Positions 1-5,691 of a stretch of DNA of 7,424 bases are shown here, piece after piece. The notes below the pieces were generated by a model that made no database searches, was not told where the DNA came from, and saw nothing but the letters and a program-made list of their open reading frames with translations. Each line of letters starts with the position of its first letter. Position 1 is the first letter of the stretch. The stretch is from WHSM01 sp050701635 (lineage in GTDB: Bacteria; Actinomycetota; Actinomycetes; Mycobacteriales; Micromonosporaceae), in the NCBI GenBank assembly GCA_050701635.1, contig JBOGDF010000277.1, positions 1 to 7,424 on the forward strand, read 5' to 3'. The position numbers were made by a program, and so were the translations under genes.

Positions 1-85
1 GCACCGCGCCGCCGCGGCCCCGCGGCGCCGCCGCCGCGCGGGCGTTGCGCATCTGTGCGCAGGTGGCGATGTGACCATTAGTTAT
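1..85. other. GC-rich lead-in without an assignable gene
   Basis: This stretch is extremely GC-rich and low in complexity. It contains a perfect inverted repeat at 10-17 and 20-27 (CGCCGCGG / CCGCGGCG), which could be the stem of a terminator for a gene beyond the left edge. One plus-strand frame stays open from base 3 to a TGA at 72-74, and minus-strand frames starting at 78 or 52 run off the edge. At this base composition open frames are expected by chance and none of the peptides is recognisable. The short direct repeat CCATTAG (75-81 and 98-104) flanks the Zur-box region. Confidence 0.3.
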
Positions 86-100
86 TGGGAATCATTTCCA
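86..100 (+). promoter_or_regulatory. Candidate Zur operator (zinc uptake regulator box)
   Basis: TGGGAATCATTTCCA is a 7-1-7 palindrome with a single mismatched pair. It closely resembles the actinobacterial Zur consensus TGAAAATGATTTTCA. It lies directly upstream of a CobW/Rv0106-type gene, a family known to be Zur-controlled in mycobacteria. If the transcript starts at or near the ATG at 115, the box covers the region between the -35 and -10 elements, which suits repression when zinc is plentiful. The sequence match is seen directly; binding by Zur is inferred. Confidence 0.82.
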
Positions 101-101
101 T

Positions 102-107
102 TAGTGT
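102..107 (+). promoter_or_regulatory. Candidate -10 element of a leaderless promoter
   Basis: TAGTGT fits the actinobacterial TAnnnT -10 pattern. It ends seven bases before the ATG at 115, with no Shine-Dalgarno sequence between them. A transcript starting at the A of the ATG would be leaderless. The hexamer starts one base after the Zur box, so Zur binding would block polymerase access. No convincing -35 hexamer is visible. Confidence 0.5.
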
Positions 108-114
108 CTGCCGC

Positions 115-1368
115 ATGAGTTCTGAGCTCACGGCGGCCACCCCGCAGGGGATGATGGCCGACACCCGGCCCGCGGTCACGGTGCTGGCGGGCTTCTCGCC
201 ACAGGCCACGCTCGCGGTGGCGCAGACGTTGCTGGTCACCGACCCGAGCCTGCTGCTGGTACGGCACGACCTGGCCGACGTACGGGACGGGGCGGTGCAG
301 CGGGTGGTGCGTACCGCCACCGAGATCGTCGAAGACGTCACCGTGCGGCTCGGACCGGGCCACGCCACCTGCACGCTGCACGAGGTCGTACTCCCGGCGC
401 TGGTGAAGCTGAGTCGCGAGCACCCGGGACGTGACCTGCTGCTGGTGCTGCCCGAGTCGCTGGAGCCCGAGTCGCTGGCGGCGGCGTGCCGGCACTGCCT
501 GGTCGACGCGTCGCCGGTGGCGGCGGCGCTGCGGTTCGACTCGTACGTCACGGTGGTCGACGCCCGGCGCGCGATGCGGGACCTGTGCAGCAGCGACGAC
601 CTGTGCCACCGCGGGATGCACGTCCACGAGCACGACTACCGCGCGGTCGCCGAGGTGCTGGTGAACCAGATCGAGTACGCCGACACCGTGGTGCTGTGGA
701 GCGATCCCGAGCTCGACGGGTACGAGGTGACCCGGCTGGCCACCTTGCTGCAGCGGCTCGCCCCCTGGGCCAGCCACCACGTCGCCGGCACCACCCGGCG
801 GATCGACTGCACCGAGCTGGCGGCGCGGCTGCGGCGTACCGGCCGGCACGACCCGGCGGTTCCCGGGATGCTGGGCCGGGCGCTGGAAGGCTTCTCCGTC
901 GGGGTGCACGAGCCGGCGCCCGACTGCGGCGTGGTGTCGGTGCTGTTCGAGGCGCGCCGGCCGTTCCACCCGCAGCGGTTGCACGACGCGCTGCTCGACC
1001 TGTCGGGCGAGGCGCTGCGCAGCCGCGGCCAGACCTGGGTGGCGAGCCAGCCCGACGCGGCGATCAGCTGGGAGTCGGCTGGCGGCGGCGTCAGCCTGGG
1101 CTCGCTCGGCTACTGGCTGGCGGCGCTGCCGGCGGAGCGGTGGAGCGAGGCCACGGCGTACCGGCGGGCGGCGGCGGATCTGGGGTGGCACCCGTACTAC
1201 GGGGATCGGCGTACCGCCCTGGCGTTCATCGGGGTGGGGCTCGACGCCGCCGCGGTCACCGACCGCCTCCATGCGTGCCTGATCAGCGACGACGAGGCCG
1301 CTCAGGGCTTCGACACCTGGGCGGCGTGGCCCGACCCGTTCGCCGGCTGCTTCCCCGTCGCGGAGTAG
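115..1368 (+). CDS. CobW/COG0523-like protein of the Zur-regulated Rv0106/Mrf type
   Basis: A 417-residue protein resembling mycobacterial Rv0106, recognised by the blocks FEARRPFHPQRLH (about 278-290), WESAGGG (319-325) and a late SDDE (391-394). From memory, the M. smegmatis relative MSMEG_6069 is Mrf, which recruits a hibernation factor to zinc-free ribosomes. Canonical CobW GTPases carry GxxxxGK(S/T) and CxCC motifs. Here the matching places read AGFSPQATLAVA (25-36) and GHATCTLHE (82-90), so the nucleotide-binding lysine and the cysteine pair are missing. A Cys/His-rich stretch at 158-174 (CSSDDLCHRGMHVHEHD) could bind zinc. I chose ATG 115 because it is preceded by a -10-like hexamer. 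An in-frame TTG at 85 overlaps the operator, and ATGs at 151 and 154 follow a weak GCAGGGG. A role in zinc-starved ribosomes is likely from the operator and family, but not proven. Confidence 0.85.
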   Translation: MSSELTAATPQGMMADTRPAVTVLAGFSPQATLAVAQTLLVTDPSLLLVRHDLADVRDGAVQRVVRTATEIVEDVTVRLGPGHATCTLHEVVLPALVKLSREHPGRDLLLVLPESLEPESLAAACRHCLVDASPVAAALRFDSYVTVVDARRAMRDLCSSDDLCHRGMHVHEHDYRAVAEVLVNQIEYADTVVLWSDPELDGYEVTRLATLLQRLAPWASHHVAGTTRRIDCTELAARLRRTGRHDPAVPGMLGRALEGFSVGVHEPAPDCGVVSVLFEARRPFHPQRLHDALLDLSGEALRSRGQTWVASQPDAAISWESAGGGVSLGSLGYWLAALPAERWSEATAYRRAAADLGWHPYYGDRRTALAFIGVGLDAAAVTDRLHACLISDDEAAQGFDTWAAWPDPFAGCFPVAE

Positions 1369-1409
1369 CCAGCCGGTACGTGCGCACTCCTCCCCAGTTG
1401 TCGCGCACA

Positions 1410-1457
1410 GCTCGCCGGGCTCATCGGGACGTGTCTCCCACGGTGAGCCCGGCGAGC
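1410..1457. terminator. Bidirectional terminator between convergent genes
   Basis: A perfect 14-bp inverted repeat pairs GCTCGCCGGGCTCA (1410-1423) with its complement at 1444-1457, around a 20-base loop. A further GGGA/TCCC pairing is possible inside the loop (1426-1429 with 1436-1439). It lies 41 bases after the stop of the plus-strand CobW-like gene and 53 bases after the stop of the convergent protease gene, so it can serve both. There is no T tract, which is usual for terminators in high-GC actinobacteria. Confidence 0.8.
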
Positions 1458-1477
1458 ACCGGACTATGGCATCACCG

Positions 1478-1524
1478 GGCTACGGCAGTGTCAGGCTCGG
1501 CAGCGTCGGGCTACGGCAGCGTCA
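1478..1524. repeat. Three short tandem imperfect repeats over the protease 3' end
   Basis: GGCTACGGCAGTGTCA (1478-1493), GGCTCGGCAGCGTC (1494-1507) and GGCTACGGCAGCGTCA (1509-1524) are near-identical units of about 15 bases. On the minus strand the right-hand copy encodes the last codons of the protease (Thr-Leu-Pro-stop). The left-hand copy repeats the same codons and stop beyond the gene end. This looks like local slippage duplication of the gene terminus. Confidence 0.75.
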
Positions 1525-2428
1525 CGAATCCCGACATGAACGCCCGCGCGCTCGGCGAATCCAGCCGGTACGCCACGTTCGTCGCGTAGCACGGCGTGTC
1601 GCCGGTGATCGTGGTGCCGGCGAGCACCAGCTTGCCGCCGATCACCGCGAAGTTCGGGCCGCCGGAGTCGCCGTAGCAGGCGCCCCCGTTGTCGTGCTGG
1701 GCGTGCATGTCCAGCCGCAGCCAGGTGTTGTTCAGTGCGTCGAAGCTGACCGGCGCCTTCATCCGTACGCCGCCGCCCGGGTGGGTGTGGCCGCCGGGGC
1801 CGCGTACCGCCTGTTCGGTGCCGTACCCGACAACCCAGTATTCGAGGTCGTCGAGCCCCCGCGGGCCAAAGCTGTCCAGCTGACCGGCGGTCGGCAGGGT
1901 GGCGGGCGTGAAGTCCCACACGTCGGCCGGGGTGACCCGGCGGCCGGCGAAGTCGATCACGCCGATGTCGTGGGAGTCCGCCGCGTTGCCCGGGTAGGCC
2001 GGGTCCTGGTACGTGTCGCCCTCCACGGCCCACTTCTTGTCCAGGAACAGCTTCGCGGTCTGCGACGGGGTGAGCCCCTTGGCGATGGCGTCCTGCAGCT
2101 TCGGCTCGATCTCCTGCTCCAGCGAGGTGAAGAAGCGGGTGCCGGTCGGCCAGTCGTCGGTGCAGTGGGCCGCGGTCAGGTACGTGTCGTCGTCGATCAT
2201 GGTGCCGCTGCACACCCAGTCGAACCGGTCCGCCACCCCGTCGCCGGTACGGTCCCAGAGCGCCATGAACGCGCCCACCTCGGTGCGCTCCGGCGCCGGC
2301 ACCGCGTTGTACGAGTTGATCGCCAACGCCGAGGACGCCGTCACGAGCATCCCGGCGCCCAGCACCGCCACCGCCGCCAGACCGAGCCCGGCCCGCTTCA
2401 GCGGCGACCACCCAGAAAGCACCCGCAC
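1511..2428 (-). CDS. Secreted trypsin-fold serine protease (S1 family)
   Basis: A 305-residue exported protease. The N-terminus has basic residues (K10, R11), a hydrophobic core and a likely signal-peptidase site after SALA (about residue 36). The chymotrypsin triad is visible: His88 in TAAHC, Asp154 in HDIGVIDF and Ser255 in GDSGGP. Cysteine pairs 73/89 and 251/280 match the usual 42-58 and 191-220 disulfides. The position equivalent to 189 at the base of the S1 pocket appears to be Gly rather than the Asp of true trypsins, so cleavage after Arg/Lys is not expected; small or hydrophobic P1 residues are more likely. The His-Asp spacing (66 residues) is longer than in chymotrypsin because of a charged, helix-like insert. 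I chose the GTG at 2428 because AAGGAG (2440-2435) lies six bases before it. GTGs at 2431 and 2422 are alternatives. The natural substrate is unknown. Confidence 0.88.
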   Translation of the reverse strand: MRVLSGWSPLKRAGLGLAAVAVLGAGMLVTASSALAINSYNAVPAPERTEVGAFMALWDRTGDGVADRFDWVCSGTMIDDDTYLTAAHCTDDWPTGTRFFTSLEQEIEPKLQDAIAKGLTPSQTAKLFLDKKWAVEGDTYQDPAYPGNAADSHDIGVIDFAGRRVTPADVWDFTPATLPTAGQLDSFGPRGLDDLEYWVVGYGTEQAVRGPGGHTHPGGGVRMKAPVSFDALNNTWLRLDMHAQHDNGGACYGDSGGPNFAVIGGKLVLAGTTITGDTPCYATNVAYRLDSPSARAFMSGFVTLP

Positions 2429-2442
2429 CACGAACTCCTTCC

Positions 2443-2460
2443 ATCCGCCGTCAGGCGGAT
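2443..2460 (-). promoter_or_regulatory. Hairpin in the protease 5' leader next to the ribosome-binding site
   Basis: ATCCGCC (2443-2449) and GGCGGAT (2454-2460) form a perfect 7-bp stem with a four-base loop. In the minus-strand transcript this hairpin ends two bases before the AAGGAG Shine-Dalgarno sequence (2440-2435). It could stabilise the leader or affect ribosome access. It might instead be a DNA operator. Only the pairing is seen; the function is inferred. Confidence 0.4.
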
Positions 2461-2546
2461 CTCCCCAGGTCACCACCCGTACGCAACGAAGATCGCGAAA
2501 TCGACTCCTGCCGTTACCCGCCGACCCGGCGGGCCCCCGGCAGCGG

Positions 2547-2567
2547 GTGACCGGCGGCGGCGGTCAC
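2547..2567. promoter_or_regulatory. Inverted repeat, candidate operator in the divergent region
   Basis: GTGACCG (2547-2553) and CGGTCAC (2561-2567) are perfect 7-bp arms separated by seven bases, a typical layout for a dimeric regulator. A further GGTCAC half-site lies at 2468-2473. A second small inverted repeat (CCCGCC 2517-2522 / GGCGGG 2528-2533) lies nearby. The region separates the divergent protease and VOC genes, so a regulator bound here could act on either. I cannot name the regulator. Confidence 0.35.
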
Positions 2568-2609
2568 AGGCTGTCGCATTCCTTCAAGACCGGGCGCTGG
2601 CGGCGTACG

Positions 2610-2615
2610 CATGCT
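2610..2615 (+). promoter_or_regulatory. Weak candidate -10 element of a leaderless promoter
   Basis: CATGCT ends seven bases before the ATG at 2623 and resembles the TAnnnT pattern except for its first base. No Shine-Dalgarno sequence precedes either possible ATG (2611 or 2623). The spacing matches the candidates before the first gene and the SAM hydrolase gene. The support is positional and weak. Confidence 0.3.
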
Positions 2616-2622
2616 GGGCGGC

Positions 2623-3141
2623 ATGACTGCCACATCACCTACGCACACGCCGTCCTTGAACGGCGTACCGGCCGGATACACGACCTTGACGCCGTACCTG
2701 GTGATCGACGGTGCCGCCGCCGCGATCGACTTCTACCGCGACGTCTTCGGCGCCACGACTGTGCAGCGGATGGACGGGCCCGGCGGCACCGTCAGCCACG
2801 CCGAGCTCGACTTCGGCACCGGACGGCTGCAGCTGTCCGACCCGATGCCGTCGCTGGGGCTGGTGGCTCCCGACGGTACGCACGCCGTCAACCACTCCAC
2901 GGTGCTCTACTGCGACGACGTGGACGCCACGTACCAGCGGGCGGTGGCGGCCGGTGCGCACAGCTTCGAGGAGCCGGCCACCTTCGTCACCGGCGACCGG
3001 TTCGCATCGATCCTGGACCCGTACGGCCACCGCTGGGCGATCCTCAGCCGGGTCGAGGACGTCGTGCCCGAGGAGGCGGAGCGCCGGCTGGCGGAGTGGG
3101 CCGCCAGCGCCGAGGCGCCCGAGGAGCTCAAGACTCAGTAG
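2623..3141 (+). CDS. VOC (glyoxalase/bleomycin-resistance fold) protein, PhnB-like
   Basis: A 172-residue single VOC module of the PhnB-like (3-demethylubiquinone methyltransferase-like) type. It shows the first-strand signature TPYLVIDGAAAAIDFY (23-38), HAELDFG (59-65), whose His59 and Glu61 sit where metal-binding residues occur in some VOC enzymes, and the diagnostic end DPYGHRW (132-138) followed by VEDV and PEEAERRLAEW. Members of this group are mostly uncharacterised, and no substrate can be assigned from sequence. The first 20 residues or so are Thr/Pro-rich and not part of the fold. The start could be ATG 2611 (four residues longer) or ATG 2623; neither has a ribosome-binding site. 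I prefer 2623 because of the -10-like hexamer before it. The gene appears monocistronic, with about 98 bases before the next gene. Confidence 0.83.
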   Translation: MTATSPTHTPSLNGVPAGYTTLTPYLVIDGAAAAIDFYRDVFGATTVQRMDGPGGTVSHAELDFGTGRLQLSDPMPSLGLVAPDGTHAVNHSTVLYCDDVDATYQRAVAAGAHSFEEPATFVTGDRFASILDPYGHRWAILSRVEDVVPEEAERRLAEWAASAEAPEELKTQ

Positions 3142-3164
3142 TACGCCCGCATCAGCTCGCTGGC

Positions 3165-3177
3165 CCAGCCCGGCTGG
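3165..3177 (+). terminator. Short hairpin after the VOC gene, weak terminator candidate
   Basis: CCAGC (3165-3169) pairs with GCTGG (3173-3177) around three bases, 23 bases after the VOC stop codon. The stem is only five pairs and no T run follows, so this is a marginal call. Confidence 0.2.
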
Positions 3178-3215
3178 CGTACCACCCGGATCGGCGTCAG
3201 CGTCGGCAGGCGCCG

Positions 3216-3234
3216 CACGCTACCGGCTAGCGTG
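3216..3234 (+). promoter_or_regulatory. Inverted repeat overlapping a leaderless -10 before the SAM hydrolase gene
   Basis: CACGCTA (3216-3222) and TAGCGTG (3228-3234) are perfect 7-bp arms around five bases. The right arm contains TAGCGT (3228-3233), a TAnnnT -10 match ending six bases before the GTG at 3240, so the transcript is probably leaderless. A regulator binding the repeat would cover the -10 element. An in-frame TAG at 3228-3230 rules out a longer reading frame. The repeat and hexamer are seen directly; promoter and operator function are inferred. Confidence 0.5.
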
Positions 3235-3239
3235 AGCGT

Positions 3240-4109
3240 GTGAGCGGCTGGATCAGCTTCACCACCGACTACGGGCTGGCGGACGGGTTCGTCGCCGCGT
3301 GCCACGGCGTGATCGCCCGGATCGCGCCCGGCGTACGGGTGATCGACGTCGGGCACCAGGTGCCGCCCGGCGACGTGACCCGCGGGGCGCTGCTGTTGGC
3401 GCAGGCCGTGCCGTACCTCCCGGTGGGAGTGCACCTGGCGGTGGTCGACCCCGGCGTGGGTACGGCGCGCCGCCCGATCGCCGTGGACACGCCCGGCGGC
3501 CTGCTCGTCGGGCCCGACAACGGGCTGCTGCCGTGGGCCGCCGACGCGCTCGGGGGCGCCCGCCGGGTGGCGCTGCTGGACAACCCGCGGCTGCACCTGA
3601 CCCCGGTGCAGCGTACGTTCCACGGACGGGACGTGTTCGCGCCGGTCGCCGCGCACCTCGCCGCCGGCCTCGACCTCGCCGCCGCCGGTACGCCGCTCGA
3701 CCCGTCCGACCTGGTACGCCTCCCCGACCCGGCGCTGCGTACCGGGGACGGCTGGGTGGAGGCGGAGGTGCTGGTGGTGGACCGGTTCGGCAACATCCAA
3801 CTGGCCGCGGGCGCCGCCGAATTCGCCGCCCTGCCCGAGGCGCTGGACGTGGCGGGCGTACCCGGGCGGCGCGGCGAGACGTTCGGGTCGGTCGACGACG
3901 GCGCGCTCGTGGTGTTCCTGGACTCCGCGGACCACTTGGCGGTCGCCGTCAACGGCGGCAGCGCCGCCCACCTGCTACGCATCGCCCCCGGCGACATCCT
4001 CCGCATCGCAGCCGCCACGACTTCGGCCGCACCGCAGGCGCCGCCGGGAGGACCGCACGGGACGCCGGCTCCCGGCGCTGCGGGACGTCAGGCCGATGCC
4101 GGAGGGTGA
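3240..4109 (+). CDS. S-adenosylmethionine hydrolase (SAM hydroxide adenosyltransferase, DUF62)
   Basis: A 289-residue member of the family that also contains the fluorinase and chlorinase enzymes. It uses water to split SAM into adenosine and methionine. The N-terminus FTTDYG places the ribose-binding Asp10. The Asp-Arg-His set that marks the hydrolases is present as Asp70 (VDPGVG), Arg77 and His128 (TFHGRD). Its spacing of 7 and 51 residues nearly equals that of the characterised Pyrococcus enzyme (Asp68, Arg75, His127). The halogenating relatives lack this set, so a halogenase is unlikely. Other family blocks are GPDNG (91-95), VDRFGN (180-185) and VNGGSAA (237-243). Residues from about 259 form an Ala/Pro/Gly-rich tail that is probably disordered. 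The start is GTG 3240, the only in-frame choice after the TAG at 3228. The stop overlaps the next gene by 14 bases. The physiological reason for destroying SAM is not established. Confidence 0.9.
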   Translation: MSGWISFTTDYGLADGFVAACHGVIARIAPGVRVIDVGHQVPPGDVTRGALLLAQAVPYLPVGVHLAVVDPGVGTARRPIAVDTPGGLLVGPDNGLLPWAADALGGARRVALLDNPRLHLTPVQRTFHGRDVFAPVAAHLAAGLDLAAAGTPLDPSDLVRLPDPALRTGDGWVEAEVLVVDRFGNIQLAAGAAEFAALPEALDVAGVPGRRGETFGSVDDGALVVFLDSADHLAVAVNGGSAAHLLRIAPGDILRIAAATTSAAPQAPPGGPHGTPAPGAAGRQADAGG

Positions 4110-4905
4110 CACCGTCTACCGGCAGGCCCGGCAGCTGCACCGGGCGCTGGCCGGCACAGCGTTGACCGGCAGCGACTTCCGGGTGCCGCGGCTCGCCACC
4201 GCCGACCTGATCGGCTGGACCGTGGTGGAGAGCGTGAGCCGCGGCAAGCACCTGCTGCTGCGTACGGAGGCGCCGGACGGACGCCGCCTCACCCTGCACT
4301 CGCACCTGCGGATGGACGGGGTGTGGCGGATCTTCGCTCCCGGCGCGCCCTGGCGGGGGCGGCCCAGCCACCAGATCCGGGTGGTGCTGTCGACGCCGAC
4401 GGCGACGGCGGTGGGGTTTCACGTACACGACCTGGCGCTGGTGGCGACCGACGAGGAGTCAGGGCTGGTCGGCCACCTCGGGCCGGACCTGCTGGGCGAG
4501 GACTGGGACCCCGCCGAGGCGGTACGCCGCCTGTCCGCCCGCCCCTCCCGCGAGATCGCGGCAGCGGTCACCGACCAGCAGGCGATGGCGGGCATCGGCA
4601 ACCTCTACAAGTGCGAGCTGCTGTTCCTGCGCGGGATCTCGCCGTGGACACCGGTCGCGGAGGTGCCCGACCTGGACGAGCTGGTGGCGCTGGCGCACCG
4701 GCTGCTGGTCGCCAACCGGGACCGCCCCACCCAGGCCACCACCGGCTCGCTGCGGCGTGGCGAGACCACCTGGGTGTACGACCGGCCGCGCCGCCCCTGC
4801 CGCCGCTGCGGCACCCCGATCCGGAGCCACCGCGGCACCGACCGGTACGACGAGCGCACCACGTACTGGTGCCCGACCTGCCAACCCGGCCCAGCCCCCA
4901 GCTGA
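4096..4905 (+). CDS. nei2: Fpg/Nei-family DNA glycosylase/AP lyase, Nei2 type
   Basis: A 269-residue base-excision-repair enzyme that removes oxidised bases and nicks the resulting abasic site. It starts MPEGDT, so after Met removal Pro2 is the Schiff-base nucleophile and Glu3 the general acid. Lys51 (SRGKHL) matches the conserved DNA-binding lysine. The helix-two-turn-helix lies at about 161-187 (QQAMAGIGNLY). The C-terminal zinc finger uses Cys235, Cys238, Cys259 and Cys262. The DERTTYWCPTC block carries the finger Arg254. Overall it resembles mycobacterial Nei2 (Rv3297) more than Fpg: MPEGDTV, HSHLxMDG and HLGPDLL are shared. The frame overlaps the SAM hydrolase gene by 14 bases with only a weak ribosome-binding site, so translational coupling is likely. 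It converges on pspM. The exact lesion preference cannot be read from sequence. Confidence 0.92.
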   Translation: MPEGDTVYRQARQLHRALAGTALTGSDFRVPRLATADLIGWTVVESVSRGKHLLLRTEAPDGRRLTLHSHLRMDGVWRIFAPGAPWRGRPSHQIRVVLSTPTATAVGFHVHDLALVATDEESGLVGHLGPDLLGEDWDPAEAVRRLSARPSREIAAAVTDQQAMAGIGNLYKCELLFLRGISPWTPVAEVPDLDELVALAHRLLVANRDRPTQATTGSLRRGETTWVYDRPRRPCRRCGTPIRSHRGTDRYDERTTYWCPTCQPGPAPS

Positions 4906-4931
4906 CCGGCCGTACCAGGGCCGACGGCCGG
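4906..4931. terminator. Bidirectional terminator between nei2 and pspM
   Basis: CCGGCCGT (4906-4913) and ACGGCCGG (4924-4931) form a perfect 8-bp stem with a ten-base loop. It fills almost exactly the 27 bases between the two convergent stop codons, so it probably ends both transcripts. It also marks the end of the psp operon: there is no room for a further gene such as pspN. Confidence 0.72.
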
Positions 4932-4932
4932 C

Positions 4933-5691
4933 TCAGGAGGTACGCAGGTCGCGCAGCTCGCCCAGTCCGGTGGCGAAGCCGACCAGGCGGTCGGTGGCTT
5001 CGGTGAGCCGGGTGGCGGCGGAGTTGTCCACGCTGCGGGCGCCTTCCGCGACGCACTCCGCGGCGGCGGCCACCAGCCGCTCGTACGCGTCGACGCCCTC
5101 GGTGAGCTGCTCCACCAGGCCGTCGCGGGCGTGCGCCAACGAACCGCGGGCGTCGGAGGGCGCCGCCGCGATGCCGCGTTCCACGTCCACGATGCGGTAC
5201 GCCAGATCCCGCAGCACCGTCTCCACGGCGAGTCCTTCCACCGCGGCCTCGGCGGCGGAGCTGGGAAGCCGCTCGGCCAGCGCCGGCATCGCCCGTGAGG
5301 CCCGGTCGAGGCGCTGCCAGGTGGCGGTCGCGGCGGAATCCCGGAACGCGATGCGCTCCCGCTGCCGGCGTAGCTCGTCGCCGAGCGAGCGCCCCAGCGG
5401 GTTGCCCCGCATCAGCTTCGCCCACCCGGAGCCAGCCGGCTCGTCGCCGGTACGCGGCTCGGGCACCGGCAGCCCCGCCAGCCGGCGGTAGTCGAACCAG
5501 CGGAACACAGCCAGCACCGTAGCGCCGCCGGCCGCCGCCGCCCATGCGGCATCGGGCAGCCCGACCCCGGCGTACGGCACCAGGACGGCGGTGGCGGCGC
5601 CCAGGGTGCCGGCGTACGCCGTCCACCGCCGCGCGGCGCGACGCCGCCGGTACAGCCGGCGTAGGTGCCGGTCCCGTGGATCGCCGCCCAT
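4933..5691 (-). CDS. pspM: Phage-shock envelope-stress membrane protein PspM
   Basis: A 252-residue protein placed third after clgR and pspA, exactly where pspM (Rv2743c) lies in Mycobacterium tuberculosis. The N-terminus is very arginine-rich (6-22, RDRHLRRLYRRRRAARR). Two adjacent hydrophobic segments follow (about 24-44 and 48-66), ending at RWFDYRR; this predicts a membrane hairpin with both ends in the cytoplasm. The rest is a charged, Ala-rich helical domain (about 95-245). In mycobacteria PspM is an integral membrane protein that works with PspA to keep the envelope intact. The start is well supported: AAAGGAG ends five bases before the ATG. It lies 83 bases after the pspA stop, and an unusual duplicated start region precedes it. 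The call rests on topology and gene order more than on sharp motifs. Enzyme activity is not expected. Confidence 0.78.
   Translation of the reverse strand: MGGDPRDRHLRRLYRRRRAARRWTAYAGTLGAATAVLVPYAGVGLPDAAWAAAAGGATVLAVFRWFDYRRLAGLPVPEPRTGDEPAGSGWAKLMRGNPLGRSLGDELRRQRERIAFRDSAATATWQRLDRASRAMPALAERLPSSAAEAAVEGLAVETVLRDLAYRIVDVERGIAAAPSDARGSLAHARDGLVEQLTEGVDAYERLVAAAAECVAEGARSVDNSAATRLTEATDRLVGFATGLGELRDLRTS

Noticed and set aside
3..74. 3' end of a plus-strand gene ending at TGA 72-74
   Set aside because: Only 23 codons of Ala/Arg/Pro-rich sequence are visible and they run through a strong inverted repeat. There is not enough to call a gene.
50..78. Divergent minus-strand gene starting at 78 or 52 and sharing the Zur box
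   Set aside because: Neither ATG has a ribosome-binding site or leaderless -10, and the visible peptides match no zinc-regulated ribosomal protein I know.
82..1272. Long antisense open frame over the CobW-like gene, plus a further plus-strand frame at 486-1589
   Set aside because: The products are Arg/Pro/Gly-rich with no recognisable domain, as expected for shadow frames in very GC-rich DNA. The sense frame at 115-1368 matches a known family along its whole length.
1466..2626. Plus-strand open frame opposite the serine protease
   Set aside because: The minus-strand frame has a signal peptide, a complete catalytic triad and a good ribosome-binding site. The opposite frame shows only low-complexity basic sequence.
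3240..4109. Fluorinase or SalL-type chlorinase
   Set aside because: The family relationship is real, but the Asp70-Arg77-His128 set marks the water-using hydrolases, and no halometabolite biosynthesis genes are nearby.
4568..5626. Minus-strand open frame spanning the nei2 end and pspM
   Set aside because: It crosses the nei2/pspM terminator, overlaps two well-supported genes and encodes Arg/Gly-rich low-complexity sequence.
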